A DNA stretch of 64,000 bases, taken from an uncultured Bacteroidia bacterium. GTDB taxonomy: Bacteria > Bacteroidota > Bacteroidia > Bacteroidales > UBA932. The notes under the pieces are model-generated. The model was not told the DNA's origin. It did not search any database and worked only from the letters and a program-made list of their open reading frames with translations. Positions within the stretch are counted from its first letter, which is position 1; each line of letters starts with the position of its first letter. Location: positions 1-64,000 of the forward strand of contig CADCHE010000011.1 of assembly GCA_902801205.1 (NCBI GenBank), in the 5' to 3' direction. Positions 34,210-42,083 of this stretch are shown piece by piece. A program made the translations under genes and the position numbers.

Positions 34210-35409
34210 ATGAAAAAGATGCTGTCCATCCGTATCCTTCTCCTGTCGGCGCTGTTGTCGCTGGCCGGAGCGGCATGCACGCTAGCCCAGGACAAACCTA
34301 CGCCGGTCCGCGTGGCGGATGCGGCCGAGTTCGACCGGGTCCTTTACGACTTCGGGGATGTCATGCTGTCCGACGGACCGCTGAAGACGACGTTCCATGT
34401 GAAGAACATTGGAAAAGAAGCGATGGTGATCTACAATGTCGCCTCCTCCTGCGGTTGCACGGACGTGGACTGGACCCGCAATCCGCTCCGTCCGGGCGAG
34501 ACCGGTACCATTTCTGCGACGTACAGCAACGACGAGGGCGCCTTTCCTTTCGACAAGACGCTGACGGTCTATCTCTCCGTCCAGAAGCAGCCGGTCATCC
34601 TCCGGTTCCGCGGCATCAGTCATGCGAAGAAACTTTCCCTGGCCGAGACATATCCCGTCCGCTTCGGCCCCATCGGTTTCCGCGAAGCCGAGATCAGCGG
34701 CGGCAACCTTTCGCAGGGGGAGACGAAAAGCGGCGAAGTGACGGTCGCGAACCTGGGTGCCAAGCCGGTCCGGCTTACGTTCAAGGATGTCTCTGACGGC
34801 CTTTCTCTCCGGTTGTCTTCCGAAACGATTCCCGTGAAGGGGACTGTCAAACTGTATTATACGGTGACGGCGGACCGCTCGCGCTGGGGGAGGAACTACT
34901 ATTATGCGACACCGCTCGCTGACGGTCGGAGCTATGCTGCCGTCGTGCGTACCGTCGCCCAGGAGAAAGTGCAGGCGGGCGCCGAGGCCGTTCGGACCGA
35001 CCCGAATCCGCTGCTCGGCGCAGGCCATGCGCAGATCGGCGTCCGGGCCGTCACGAAGGAAAGTTTCTCCGGCTGGTCCAAGGAACAGGTCGAGAAGGCA
35101 TCGCGGCCCCTCCTCGACGACAGCACCGTCTCGTTCGGCCGCGTGAAGAAAGGGACGAAGACGACGTGTACTTTCAACCTGCGCAATGCCGGGAAGAGCT
35201 CCCTTACACTGTATAAGGTCGATACGGACAGCAACAGTTGCACCGTCCGCGCCGTTCCCTCTCTTGCGCCCGGCGCCAGGGGCACGCTGGAGGTCGATGT
35301 CGACACGTCGAAACTCCCGGAAGGGGAGACCCTGATCCTGCTGAACCTGTATACCAATTCTCCGCACCGTCCGCTGATCACCTTGTTCGTGACCGGATGG
35401 GTGGGATGA
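34210..35409 (+). CDS. exported protein with DUF1573 domains
   Basis: The product has 399 residues; the ATG of MKKMLSIRILLLSALLS was chosen over a TTG three codons earlier. After the signal peptide come two Ig-like DUF1573 repeats. The first, residues 40-130, has FDRVLYDFGDVMLSDGPLKTTFHVKNIGKEAMVIYNVASSCGCTDVDW with the family's S-C-G-C-T. The second, residues 305-395, repeats VSFGRVKKGTKTTCTFNLRNAGKSSLTLYKV, but its cysteine motif is degraded to SNSCTV. The role is unknown; redox or envelope scaffolding has been suggested for such domains. It lies 10 bases before the ArsP_2-like permease gene. Confidence 0.87.
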   Translation: MKKMLSIRILLLSALLSLAGAACTLAQDKPTPVRVADAAEFDRVLYDFGDVMLSDGPLKTTFHVKNIGKEAMVIYNVASSCGCTDVDWTRNPLRPGETGTISATYSNDEGAFPFDKTLTVYLSVQKQPVILRFRGISHAKKLSLAETYPVRFGPIGFREAEISGGNLSQGETKSGEVTVANLGAKPVRLTFKDVSDGLSLRLSSETIPVKGTVKLYYTVTADRSRWGRNYYYATPLADGRSYAAVVRTVAQEKVQAGAEAVRTDPNPLLGAGHAQIGVRAVTKESFSGWSKEQVEKASRPLLDDSTVSFGRVKKGTKTTCTFNLRNAGKSSLTLYKVDTDSNSCTVRAVPSLAPGARGTLEVDVDTSKLPEGETLILLNLYTNSPHRPLITLFVTGWVG

Positions 35410-35419
35410 TGTTTCCTGC

Positions 35420-36499
35420 ATGAACGCTTTCTTTACCATTCTGCTTACCGCCTTGCGGGGAGCCATCCTCATCTCCGGCCTTGTAGTCGTGATGATGATG
35501 GTTTTCGAGGGCCTGAACGTCTCGACGCGCGGCCGCCTGTTTCCGGTGCTTGCCAAGTCCGGGACCGGACAGGTGCTGCTTTCCGGTTTCCTGGGTGCAG
35601 TCCCGGGATGTGTCGGCGGATTCGCCGCCGTCTCCCTGTATACCCACCGGCTGGTCGGTTTCGGCGCACTTCTTTCGATGCTGGTCGCGACTGCCGGTGA
35701 CGAAGCTTTCCTGATGCTGGCCCTGTTCCCGTCAAAGGCGCTGCCGCTGTTTCTTTTCCTGCTCCTGCTCGGCATCGCCGCGGGTCTTGTCTGCAACCGG
35801 GTGATGGGACAGCGCGGAAACAGCCTGCCTACGCGGCTGGAAGATACGTTCGAGGTCCATCAGAGCGATATTCCCGACCTTCACCGGAAAGGAGGATGGA
35901 AGCCCTACCGGTTGGATTGGCGGCGTCTTGTTCTGGTGCTCGGCATACTTCTTTTCTTCTGGGCTTATGCGAGCGGTTTCCTGGAAGGAGAGCACGTGCC
36001 TGAAGGTGCGGTCGGAAGCGTCCTGCCGCTGCTGGTTTCCGAGCGCTGGGTCGTATGGCCGGTCTTCTTCCTGATCCTTCCCGTCCTGTGGTGGATCCGC
36101 CGTGGGGACGACCACTTCGTCCGCGAACACCTTTGGGAGCACATCGTCTGCCGGCATTTGCCCTCCATTTTCCTGTGGAGTTTCGGTGTCCTGCTCGTTG
36201 TGGAAACCGCGCTGCACTTCGCCGACGTTTCGGCGTGGATCGGCGCGCATCCGCTCCTGATGCTCCCGCTGGCCATCGGCATCGGCCTGATCCCGCAGTC
36301 CGGGCCCCACATGGCCTTCGTGACGCTTTATGCGGCCGGGATCATCCCTTTCCCGGTTCTGCTGGCCAATACCATCGTCCAGGACGGACATGCCGCCCTG
36401 CCGCTGCTTTCCGAAAGCCGTTCTTCCTTTTTCCTGGCCAAGGGGATCAAAGTGCTGCTTGCCCTCGTCATTGTCGGGGTATGGTATTTGTTTTTCTGA
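35420..36499 (+). CDS. putative 10-TM heavy-metal exporter, ArsP_2-like
   Basis: The product has 359 residues and about ten membrane helices in two halves, joined by a charged loop around residues 120-170. The halves show a matching pattern: GFLGAVPGCVGGFAAVSLYTHRLVGFGALLSMLVATAGDEAFLML in the first and GIGLIPQSGPHMAFVTLYAAGIIPFPVLLANTIVQDGHAALPLL in the second. This inverted G-x-x-P and D-(E/G) layout is that of the putative 10TM heavy-metal exporter family related to ArsP. The metal is unknown; a single Cys in GAVPGCVGG is the only obvious soft ligand. Confidence 0.8.
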   Translation: MNAFFTILLTALRGAILISGLVVVMMMVFEGLNVSTRGRLFPVLAKSGTGQVLLSGFLGAVPGCVGGFAAVSLYTHRLVGFGALLSMLVATAGDEAFLMLALFPSKALPLFLFLLLLGIAAGLVCNRVMGQRGNSLPTRLEDTFEVHQSDIPDLHRKGGWKPYRLDWRRLVLVLGILLFFWAYASGFLEGEHVPEGAVGSVLPLLVSERWVVWPVFFLILPVLWWIRRGDDHFVREHLWEHIVCRHLPSIFLWSFGVLLVVETALHFADVSAWIGAHPLLMLPLAIGIGLIPQSGPHMAFVTLYAAGIIPFPVLLANTIVQDGHAALPLLSESRSSFFLAKGIKVLLALVIVGVWYLFF

Positions 36500-36516
36500 A
36501 AAATACATTATCTTTG
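36487..36516 (+). promoter_or_regulatory. promoter of the ferredoxin gene
   Basis: TTTG at 36487-36490, inside the end of the permease gene, and TATCTTTG at 36509-36516 are 18 bases apart. The ATG follows 55 bases downstream. Confidence 0.75.
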
Positions 36517-36571
36517 TGCCGCATTCGGTTGAATGCGCGTGACACTGAAATCAATCAAAAAACTTTGCATT

Positions 36572-36742
36572 ATGGCTTACAAGATTTCTGAAGACTGCAT
36601 CGCCTGTGGCACCTGTGCCGGCGAATGCCCTCAGGGCGCGATCCACGAGGGTGATATCTATGTGATCGATCCGGACGTCTGCATCGACTGCGGCACCTGC
36701 GCCGATGCTTGCCCGATGGGCGCCATCGCTCCCGCGGAATAA
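36572..36742 (+). CDS. 2[4Fe-4S] ferredoxin
   Basis: The product has 56 residues, starting MAYKISEDCIACGTCAGECP. Two classical C-x2-C-x2-C-x3-C-P motifs are present: CIACGTCAGECP and CIDCGTCADACP. This is a clostridial-type low-potential electron carrier. It is a likely partner of the pyruvate:ferredoxin oxidoreductase at 51552-55079. It has its own promoter and terminator, as expected of a highly expressed gene. Confidence 0.96.
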   Translation: MAYKISEDCIACGTCAGECPQGAIHEGDIYVIDPDVCIDCGTCADACPMGAIAPAE

Positions 36743-36763
36743 TCCTGAGATGAAAACAGAGAG

Positions 36764-36794
36764 GAGGATGACTTAGAGGTCATCCTCTTTCTTT
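36764..36794 (+). terminator. terminator after the ferredoxin gene
   Basis: GAGGATGAC and GTCATCCTC enclose a 6-base loop (36764-36787) and are followed by TTTCTTT. Confidence 0.85.
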
Positions 36795-36802
36795 ATGTTG
36801 TT

Positions 36803-39754
36803 TCAAGTTCGCGGGCGGGTTGTCCTGCAAACCTTCCGCTTCGCTCCATCCCTTCCACCGCTTCGCGGCGGGCCCCTCCCGTTCACGAGGCCACGGGCGG
36901 CCACGGGGTTGCCAGGACAACCCGCCCGGCTCACTTTCTTTAATAAAAAAAGATGACCGGGTTCCATGACCACTTCAATGAAGTTGCCGGATTCCAGCAG
37001 CGCCTTCGCAGCCGCCTGGATGCCAGCCTTCGACAGTCCGGCGACGGCAGCCTCCGTTTCCTTGTCATTGTCCCGGCCGGTGCGGTAGAAGTTCACCAGG
37101 TTGCGGTGCCACCACGCGTTGCTGATCCGGTTCTCGGGCAGGTTCTTCTTGAAGTTCTCGACCGTCTTGGCAAACTGCTCGTCGGTCGGGCCTTCTTCGG
37201 CCAGTTTCTTCAGCCCTTCCTTGGCCAGTTCGCGGAGCTTGCCGGCCAGGGCGGGTTTGCTGTTGAAGTAGACCTCCAGCAGGTACCGGCCGTCCGGCAG
37301 CTGCCGGCTCGCCGCTGCCACGGAAGAGCCATACGTGCCGCCTTCATCCTCGCGCAGCGTTTCCGTGTAGACCTGGTCGAGGATGTATTTCAGCGCATCG
37401 AGGTCCTCCGCCTTCTGCGGATCGTACGCCTCATACACGGAGTAGACGTGGAGGACGGTGGTCATCGGAGTCTCCATATCCTGCTTGAACACGTCCTCGA
37501 TGGCGCCCTTGGCGATCTGCGGCTGGTTATTCACCCACTTGGTCGCCTTCTTCCCCTTCGGCAGCGAACCGATGTATTTCTCCACCAGCGGACGGACGGT
37601 ATCGGGCGTGACGTCGCCCGTGATCACCATCACGGCGCCGGCCGCATCGGCGAACAGTTTCCGGTAGTTCCGCTCGATCGTCTCCAGGGAAGCCTGGTCG
37701 AGGAGTTCGGGGCTGATGCTCACCTCGCGCGGGTTGTCTCCGTACAGCGCCTTGTTGAGCGCCTGCGAGAAGATGAAATTCGGCTGCTTCATGGCGTTGG
37801 GCAGGATGGTCCGCAGCTGGGAGATGGCTGTTTCATACTCCTCGGCGTCGAAGCGCGGCTCGGTGAAATACAGGTAGAGCAGCTGGAAGGCGGTTTCAAG
37901 GTCCTTGACGGTAGACGAACCGCTCACGCCGTGATAGAGGGCGTCGATGAACGGGGCTACATTCACGCGTTTGCCGGAGAGCACCTTGGTCAGTTCCGTT
38001 CCCTTGAAGCGGGAGAGACCCTGGGCGTTTTCGAAGGAACCGTAGATATTGTCTTCAAAGGAAGAAAGGTCTTCCGTGGGGATCAGGCTTTCGCCACCCT
38101 GCTTGTAGAGGGTGAAAAGGATCTGGTCTTTCTTGTGTTCCGTCGGCAGGACGACCACCTTGACGCCGTTCTTCAGCTTCCATTCGGTCGCGTCGTAGAG
38201 CGTCTGGCGCGTCTTCTTCACGGGTGCACCCTTGAGGGTGGACGGATCCATCAGCGCGACGCCGGTCTCTTCTTCAGCCGGGGCTTCGATTTCCGCTTCC
38301 TCCACTTCCTTCAGCACCTGGAGGAGCTGCGCCTCCGTCGGTGTGCTGATCCCGTCTTTCTGCGGACCCTGGTAGATGATCACCGGGTCGTCGAGGGCGC
38401 CGAGCTGCGTGACGGCCTGGTTCATGAGCGGTGCGTTGACCTGGCTGAGGATCATCTTGACCAGTTCATACTCCGCTTGCGGTTCCATGTAGGAGTAGCC
38501 GTCGAAGAAGTGACGGATCAACGGGCGGACGAACTCGGGGTTCTTCCGGGTGTCCGCCGCCTTGGCGAGCGATTCGTAGCGGGACAGGATATTCTCCTTT
38601 GCGCGGCTGACTTCCGCCTCGGTGAATCCGTAGCGCAGCATCCTCTGGATTTCCGTGACGAAGGCACGGTAGCCACCCAGGATGTTGTCTTCCTTCAGGC
38701 TGACGCTGCCTTCCGTCGTTTCGACACTCTCGCAAAGGTTGCTGATGCTGAATCCGGCACTGAGGAACGGGGCGTCGGGCTTGGAGGTGATGTCGCTGAA
38801 ACGCTCCGACATCACGACGGCCGTGATCGTCTTCAACAGGCTGACCATCTTGCCGCCAACCGTTCCGTTGAGTTCTTCTTTCTGGGCTTCCCCTTCGGAA
38901 AGGAGCATGATTTCGGGGATGGTCGCTTCCGGGTCGGTGACGATGCCCACGCGGGATTCGTGTACAGGAACCTGGATCACCTCCTTGGGCCGGGGATTGA
39001 CGGCGGCGGGGATGTCGGCGAAGGTTTCGGTGAGTTTGCGTTCGACGTAGTCCACGTCCACGTCACCCACGACGATAACGGCCTGCAGGTCGGGACGGTA
39101 CCAAGTCTCGTAGAAGTTCACGATGCTCTCGCGCTTGAAGGTTTCGAGGTTCTCCTGGCTGCCGATGAGGGTGCAGGAACCGTATTTGCTGTCGCCGTAC
39201 AGGTAGGGGAGGGACTTCTCGTACATCCTCCACTGCGCATTGCGGCGGGCACGGCGCTCTTCGATGATGACGCCGCGCTCCTTGTCGAGTTCCTCCTGCT
39301 CGTTCAGGACGAAGTGGGAGTAGTCGTGGAGGATCAGCAGGCAGGTGTCGATGACGCTCTGGCGGACCAGCGGGATGTTGTTCAGCATGTACTGGGTCTC
39401 TTCCACGCCGGTGGAAGCGTTCACGTTGCCGCCGAAGGAGGCACCGATGCTCTCCAGCCAGTTGAGGATGCCCTTCCCGGGGAAGTTCTTCGTGCCGTTG
39501 AAGCACATGTGCTCCAGGAAGTGGGCCAGGCCGTCCTGGTCCGGCGTCTCCTGGATGGCGCCGACATTGGTCGCCAGATAGAACTCGGCCCGCTGTGCGG
39601 GTTTGTCATTGTGACGGATGTAATAGGTGAGGCCATTCTCGAGTTTGCCGACTTTGACGGCCGGATCGTTCGGAAGGGCCTGCATCTGTCCCTGCGCCGC
39701 CACGGGCAGCAGGGCGGCCGCGAAGGCGGCCAGGCAGATCATCAATCTTTTCAT
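36803..39754 (-). CDS. exported M16 family zinc peptidase (insulinase-like)
   Basis: The product has 983 residues as read. A signal peptide (MKRLMICLAAFAAALLPVAAQ) is followed by two M16 halves. The inverted zinc motif H-x-x-E-H is in GLAHFLEHMCFNGTKNFPGKG near residue 80, with the distal Glu in the EERRARRNAQW region; the second half lacks it, as expected for pitrilysin-type enzymes. It likely degrades peptides in the periplasm. The last 40 or so residues (after GHLFLLKKVSRAG) are Arg/Gly/Pro-rich and unlike the family. They are read through the inverted-repeat element at 36812-36928. A run of seven T on the coding strand just before it (36945-36951) would, with one base fewer, give a stop within two codons, so the native end is probably near 36940. 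Confidence 0.9.
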   Translation of the reverse strand: MKRLMICLAAFAAALLPVAAQGQMQALPNDPAVKVGKLENGLTYYIRHNDKPAQRAEFYLATNVGAIQETPDQDGLAHFLEHMCFNGTKNFPGKGILNWLESIGASFGGNVNASTGVEETQYMLNNIPLVRQSVIDTCLLILHDYSHFVLNEQEELDKERGVIIEERRARRNAQWRMYEKSLPYLYGDSKYGSCTLIGSQENLETFKRESIVNFYETWYRPDLQAVIVVGDVDVDYVERKLTETFADIPAAVNPRPKEVIQVPVHESRVGIVTDPEATIPEIMLLSEGEAQKEELNGTVGGKMVSLLKTITAVVMSERFSDITSKPDAPFLSAGFSISNLCESVETTEGSVSLKEDNILGGYRAFVTEIQRMLRYGFTEAEVSRAKENILSRYESLAKAADTRKNPEFVRPLIRHFFDGYSYMEPQAEYELVKMILSQVNAPLMNQAVTQLGALDDPVIIYQGPQKDGISTPTEAQLLQVLKEVEEAEIEAPAEEETGVALMDPSTLKGAPVKKTRQTLYDATEWKLKNGVKVVVLPTEHKKDQILFTLYKQGGESLIPTEDLSSFEDNIYGSFENAQGLSRFKGTELTKVLSGKRVNVAPFIDALYHGVSGSSTVKDLETAFQLLYLYFTEPRFDAEEYETAISQLRTILPNAMKQPNFIFSQALNKALYGDNPREVSISPELLDQASLETIERNYRKLFADAAGAVMVITGDVTPDTVRPLVEKYIGSLPKGKKATKWVNNQPQIAKGAIEDVFKQDMETPMTTVLHVYSVYEAYDPQKAEDLDALKYILDQVYTETLREDEGGTYGSSVAAASRQLPDGRYLLEVYFNSKPALAGKLRELAKEGLKKLAEEGPTDEQFAKTVENFKKNLPENRISNAWWHRNLVNFYRTGRDNDKETEAAVAGLSKAGIQAAAKALLESGNFIEVVMEPGHLFLLKKVSRAGCPGNPVAARGLVNGRGPPRSGGRDGAKRKVCRTTRPRT
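36812..36928. repeat. inverted-repeat element with 16-bp perfect arms at the end of the M16 gene
   Basis: Bases 36812-36827 are the exact reverse complement of 36913-36928; the 85-base interior is GC-rich. Its arm sequence differs from the element at 29806. The M16 reading frame crosses it completely. Confidence 0.8.
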
Positions 39755-39771
39755 TTTGAAAGAATTATGAA

Positions 39772-40017
39772 TTATAGTTGTGTATTCGTAGTATCTGACG
39801 GGGCCCCCGGGTCGTCACCGCGGTATTCCAGCAGGTCGCCGGGCTGGCAGTGCAGGGCATGGCAGATGGCTTCCAGCGTCGAGAACCGGACGGCCTTGGC
39901 CTTGCCGGTCTTGAGGATGGACAGGTTGGACGGGGTGATCCCTATCTGTTGCGACAGTTCGCTGGAGGAGACTTTGGCCTTCGCCAGCACGATATCAAGG
40001 TTGACGATGATGGACAT
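39772..40017 (-). CDS. small XRE/Cro-type HTH regulator
   Basis: The product has 81 residues. The whole protein is one helix-turn-helix domain: MSIIVNLDIVLAKAKVSSSELSQQIGITPSNLSILKTGKAKAVRFSTLEAICHALHCQPGDLLEY, followed by a 15-residue acidic tail. It belongs to the group of YozG-like regulators. The frame stays open for hundreds of bases upstream, but that part overlaps the LysR gene on the other strand and is not coding. It ends 17 bases before the M16 peptidase gene, so the two are probably one transcript. A close paralogue is at 46774-46977. Confidence 0.9.
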   Translation of the reverse strand: MSIIVNLDIVLAKAKVSSSELSQQIGITPSNLSILKTGKAKAVRFSTLEAICHALHCQPGDLLEYRGDDPGAPSDTTNTQL

Positions 40018-40033
40018 CTTCTTTTCTTTTTTG

Positions 40034-40041
40034 CAAAGATA
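40034..40041 (-). promoter_or_regulatory. -7 element of the HTH-M16 peptidase operon
   Basis: TATCTTTG on the minus strand lies 16 bases before the HTH gene ATG. Confidence 0.55.
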
Positions 40042-40119
40042 GCTTTTTTCTTTCGGTAATAAAAGTAAAACGATAATTATTTCCCGATATTCAATAACAA
40101 AAACGCCCGGAATTCTTCC

Positions 40120-40127
40120 TATCTTTG
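40120..40127 (+). promoter_or_regulatory. -7 element of the LysR gene
   Basis: TATCTTTG fits the consensus and lies 20 bases before the LysR ATG. Confidence 0.55.
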
Positions 40128-40147
40128 TGATGGTATAAGTTTTTCTT

Positions 40148-40987
40148 ATGATTAAGGACAACCGATTGAAAGCCTTCGTCGCTGTGGCCGAACGCGGTGG
40201 CTTCACCCGCGCCGCCCGGGACTTGGGCGTGACGCAGGCCGCCGTGAGCCAGAACATCGCTGAACTGGAGAAAGAAGTCGGCGCGCTGCTGTTTGTCCGT
40301 GCACGCGGTGCCGTCCGCCTGACGCCCGCCGGAGAGGCCTTCCGCCGGTATGCGGAGCAGATCCTGCACTGGTATGACGCGGCGGAAAGGATGTTCTCCG
40401 GGGCGGCGGATCCGTACTCCCGGTTGCGTCCGCTCCGCATTGCGGCGGATCCCCTTGTCTCTTTGCAGTTGCTTCCCGATGCGCTGGCCGCTCTCCGCGG
40501 GGCCGTACCCGGCTTGACGGTGCAGGTCCTTGCCCAGGATGCGGATGGAGCCGACGTCCGGATCCTGTCCCGCAGCCGCTCCACCGGTTTTACGCTGGAG
40601 GACAGCCTTTCGCTGGTCGGGGTCTCGGAACCCGCCGTGGCTGTCAGCGGAGAATCACCTGCGGTGGACCTTCCGGAGGATGCGCCGCTCGCCGTCTGGT
40701 CCTCATACCAGACCGTGCTGCCCGACGACCTGCAGGCACGCGTCGTCTTCTCTTCGGGGGATCCATCCTCCGTCCTGGCCTTCGTCCGTGCAGTTTCGGA
40801 CGGCACGGCCGGTATCGTTCCGTCCGGCATTGCCGCAGCAGGACTCCGCCTTTTCGCCCTGCCGCTTCCTTCCCTGCGGCGCGACATCCATTTCCTCCCT
40901 TCGGAAGACTTCGCTGTGCAGCCGCTCTGCGACCGGCTCCGGCAGGTGGTGGAGATGGCATCCGGCATTGTTTCGAAAACCATCTGA
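40148..40987 (+). CDS. LysR family transcriptional regulator
   Basis: The product has 279 residues. The N-terminal winged helix is the LysR type: LKAFVAVAERGGFTRAARDLGVTQAAVSQNIAELEKEVGALLFVR, then LTPAGEAFRRYAEQIL. The C-terminal ligand-binding part is poorly conserved. LysR proteins usually control a neighbouring gene in answer to a small molecule. Here the nearest are the GDPD lipoprotein gene, 7 bases downstream on the same strand, and the divergent HTH-peptidase operon. Confidence 0.9.
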   Translation: MIKDNRLKAFVAVAERGGFTRAARDLGVTQAAVSQNIAELEKEVGALLFVRARGAVRLTPAGEAFRRYAEQILHWYDAAERMFSGAADPYSRLRPLRIAADPLVSLQLLPDALAALRGAVPGLTVQVLAQDADGADVRILSRSRSTGFTLEDSLSLVGVSEPAVAVSGESPAVDLPEDAPLAVWSSYQTVLPDDLQARVVFSSGDPSSVLAFVRAVSDGTAGIVPSGIAAAGLRLFALPLPSLRRDIHFLPSEDFAVQPLCDRLRQVVEMASGIVSKTI

Positions 40988-40994
40988 TGACACC

Positions 40995-42083
40995 ATGAAA
41001 CGAATCGTTTACCTATTCGCCGTCCTGGTCGCCGTTTCCTGCGGTTCCGCCCGGCATGCCAGCTTTCCTTACGCCGTCGCCCACCGGGGCTGCTGGCTGA
41101 TGGAAGGGAAAGCCTTCTATATCAATGAAAATTGCCCTGCCGGTGTGCGGATGGCCGCTCAATACGGGTATCCGTCCATCGAGTGCGACGTGCAATACAC
41201 GTCTGACAGCGTGATGGTCCTGATGCATGACGAAACGATCAACCGGACCATGCGCAATGCTTCGGACTATTCTGAGATCTCAACGCCGGTCAAGGTCACC
41301 GACCATACTTTCGAGGAACTCCGTTCCCGTTATGTCCTCGCTTCCACCGACCCGGCCTTGCGCGTCCCGATTCCTACGCTGGAGGAGCTGCTGGATACGT
41401 GCCTGTATTACGGGGTCGTGCCGATGCTCCATAGCGCCATCGACGCGTCCTTCCGCCTGGCATTCCAGAATCTGGGAGATGGGTTCATCGCTTTCGGAGG
41501 CCAAGGGAAGGCGCTGTCCGATGTGCGCGGTTATTCCGACTGCCTGATCCTGGTCAACCAGGGCTCCGGCAGCGTGGACCTGGCCTTCGAACGCCTCGGC
41601 CGCCTGGGCGGAAAATGCGGGATCAGTTCGATGAACCATGACATGATGGATGCTGCCTTCATCCGCACGCTTCGCGAAGCAGGATACGAAGTCCAGGCTT
41701 CGATCTTCAAAGCCCCGCACGAGCAGCGTGCCCTGCAGGACGGCGTCAGCATCCAGCTGTCTGACTTCTACTGGCACCAGACGGATGGCCGGAGGCCGGT
41801 GGCGACCTTCCGGGAAAGAAGGAAGACGCTGCCGGCAGGGGAGTCCCTTACGTGGACGGCCTCCGCACCGAAGTACTCCGGCCTGACGCTCGCGCTCGAT
41901 TTCTCCGGAACCGTGGAGGTTACCTGCTGCGGGCGGGTCTACACCCTGGTGCACGATGCGCCCGGCGAGGTCGAGCATTTCGGCGTGCGGCTTTACGGGA
42001 CGGATCCCGAGGTGTCCGTCCGGGCCGTCACCGATGCGCAGATCCGTTCGGTCCGCGCCGAGCTCTATGACTGCGGGAAGTAG
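40995..42083 (+). CDS. glycerophosphodiester phosphodiesterase-like lipoprotein
   Basis: The product has 362 residues; the start MKRIVYLFAVLVAVSCGS gives a lipobox VSCG, so Cys16 is likely lipidated. The GDPD barrel is shown by YAVAHRGCW, the E-x-D in SIECDVQYTSD and the HDE in VLMHDETINRTM. The C-terminal 100 residues form an extra beta domain with WTASAPKYSGLTLALDF. The family hydrolyses glycerophosphodiesters to sn-glycerol 3-phosphate. The frame is open further upstream, but only inside the LysR gene. Confidence 0.87.
   Translation: MKRIVYLFAVLVAVSCGSARHASFPYAVAHRGCWLMEGKAFYINENCPAGVRMAAQYGYPSIECDVQYTSDSVMVLMHDETINRTMRNASDYSEISTPVKVTDHTFEELRSRYVLASTDPALRVPIPTLEELLDTCLYYGVVPMLHSAIDASFRLAFQNLGDGFIAFGGQGKALSDVRGYSDCLILVNQGSGSVDLAFERLGRLGGKCGISSMNHDMMDAAFIRTLREAGYEVQASIFKAPHEQRALQDGVSIQLSDFYWHQTDGRRPVATFRERRKTLPAGESLTWTASAPKYSGLTLALDFSGTVEVTCCGRVYTLVHDAPGEVEHFGVRLYGTDPEVSVRAVTDAQIRSVRAELYDCGK

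Noticed and set aside
36953-40042. A 1029-codon open frame on the plus strand opposite the M16 peptidase and HTH genes
   Set aside because: It is the antisense shadow of clear genes in GC-rich DNA; its translation is Val/Leu/Asp/Gly/Arg-rich with no family motif.
40530-40994. An N-terminal extension of the GDPD protein into the LysR gene
   Set aside because: The lipoprotein signal at 40995 is a clear start and the extension overlaps LysR coding sequence in another frame.
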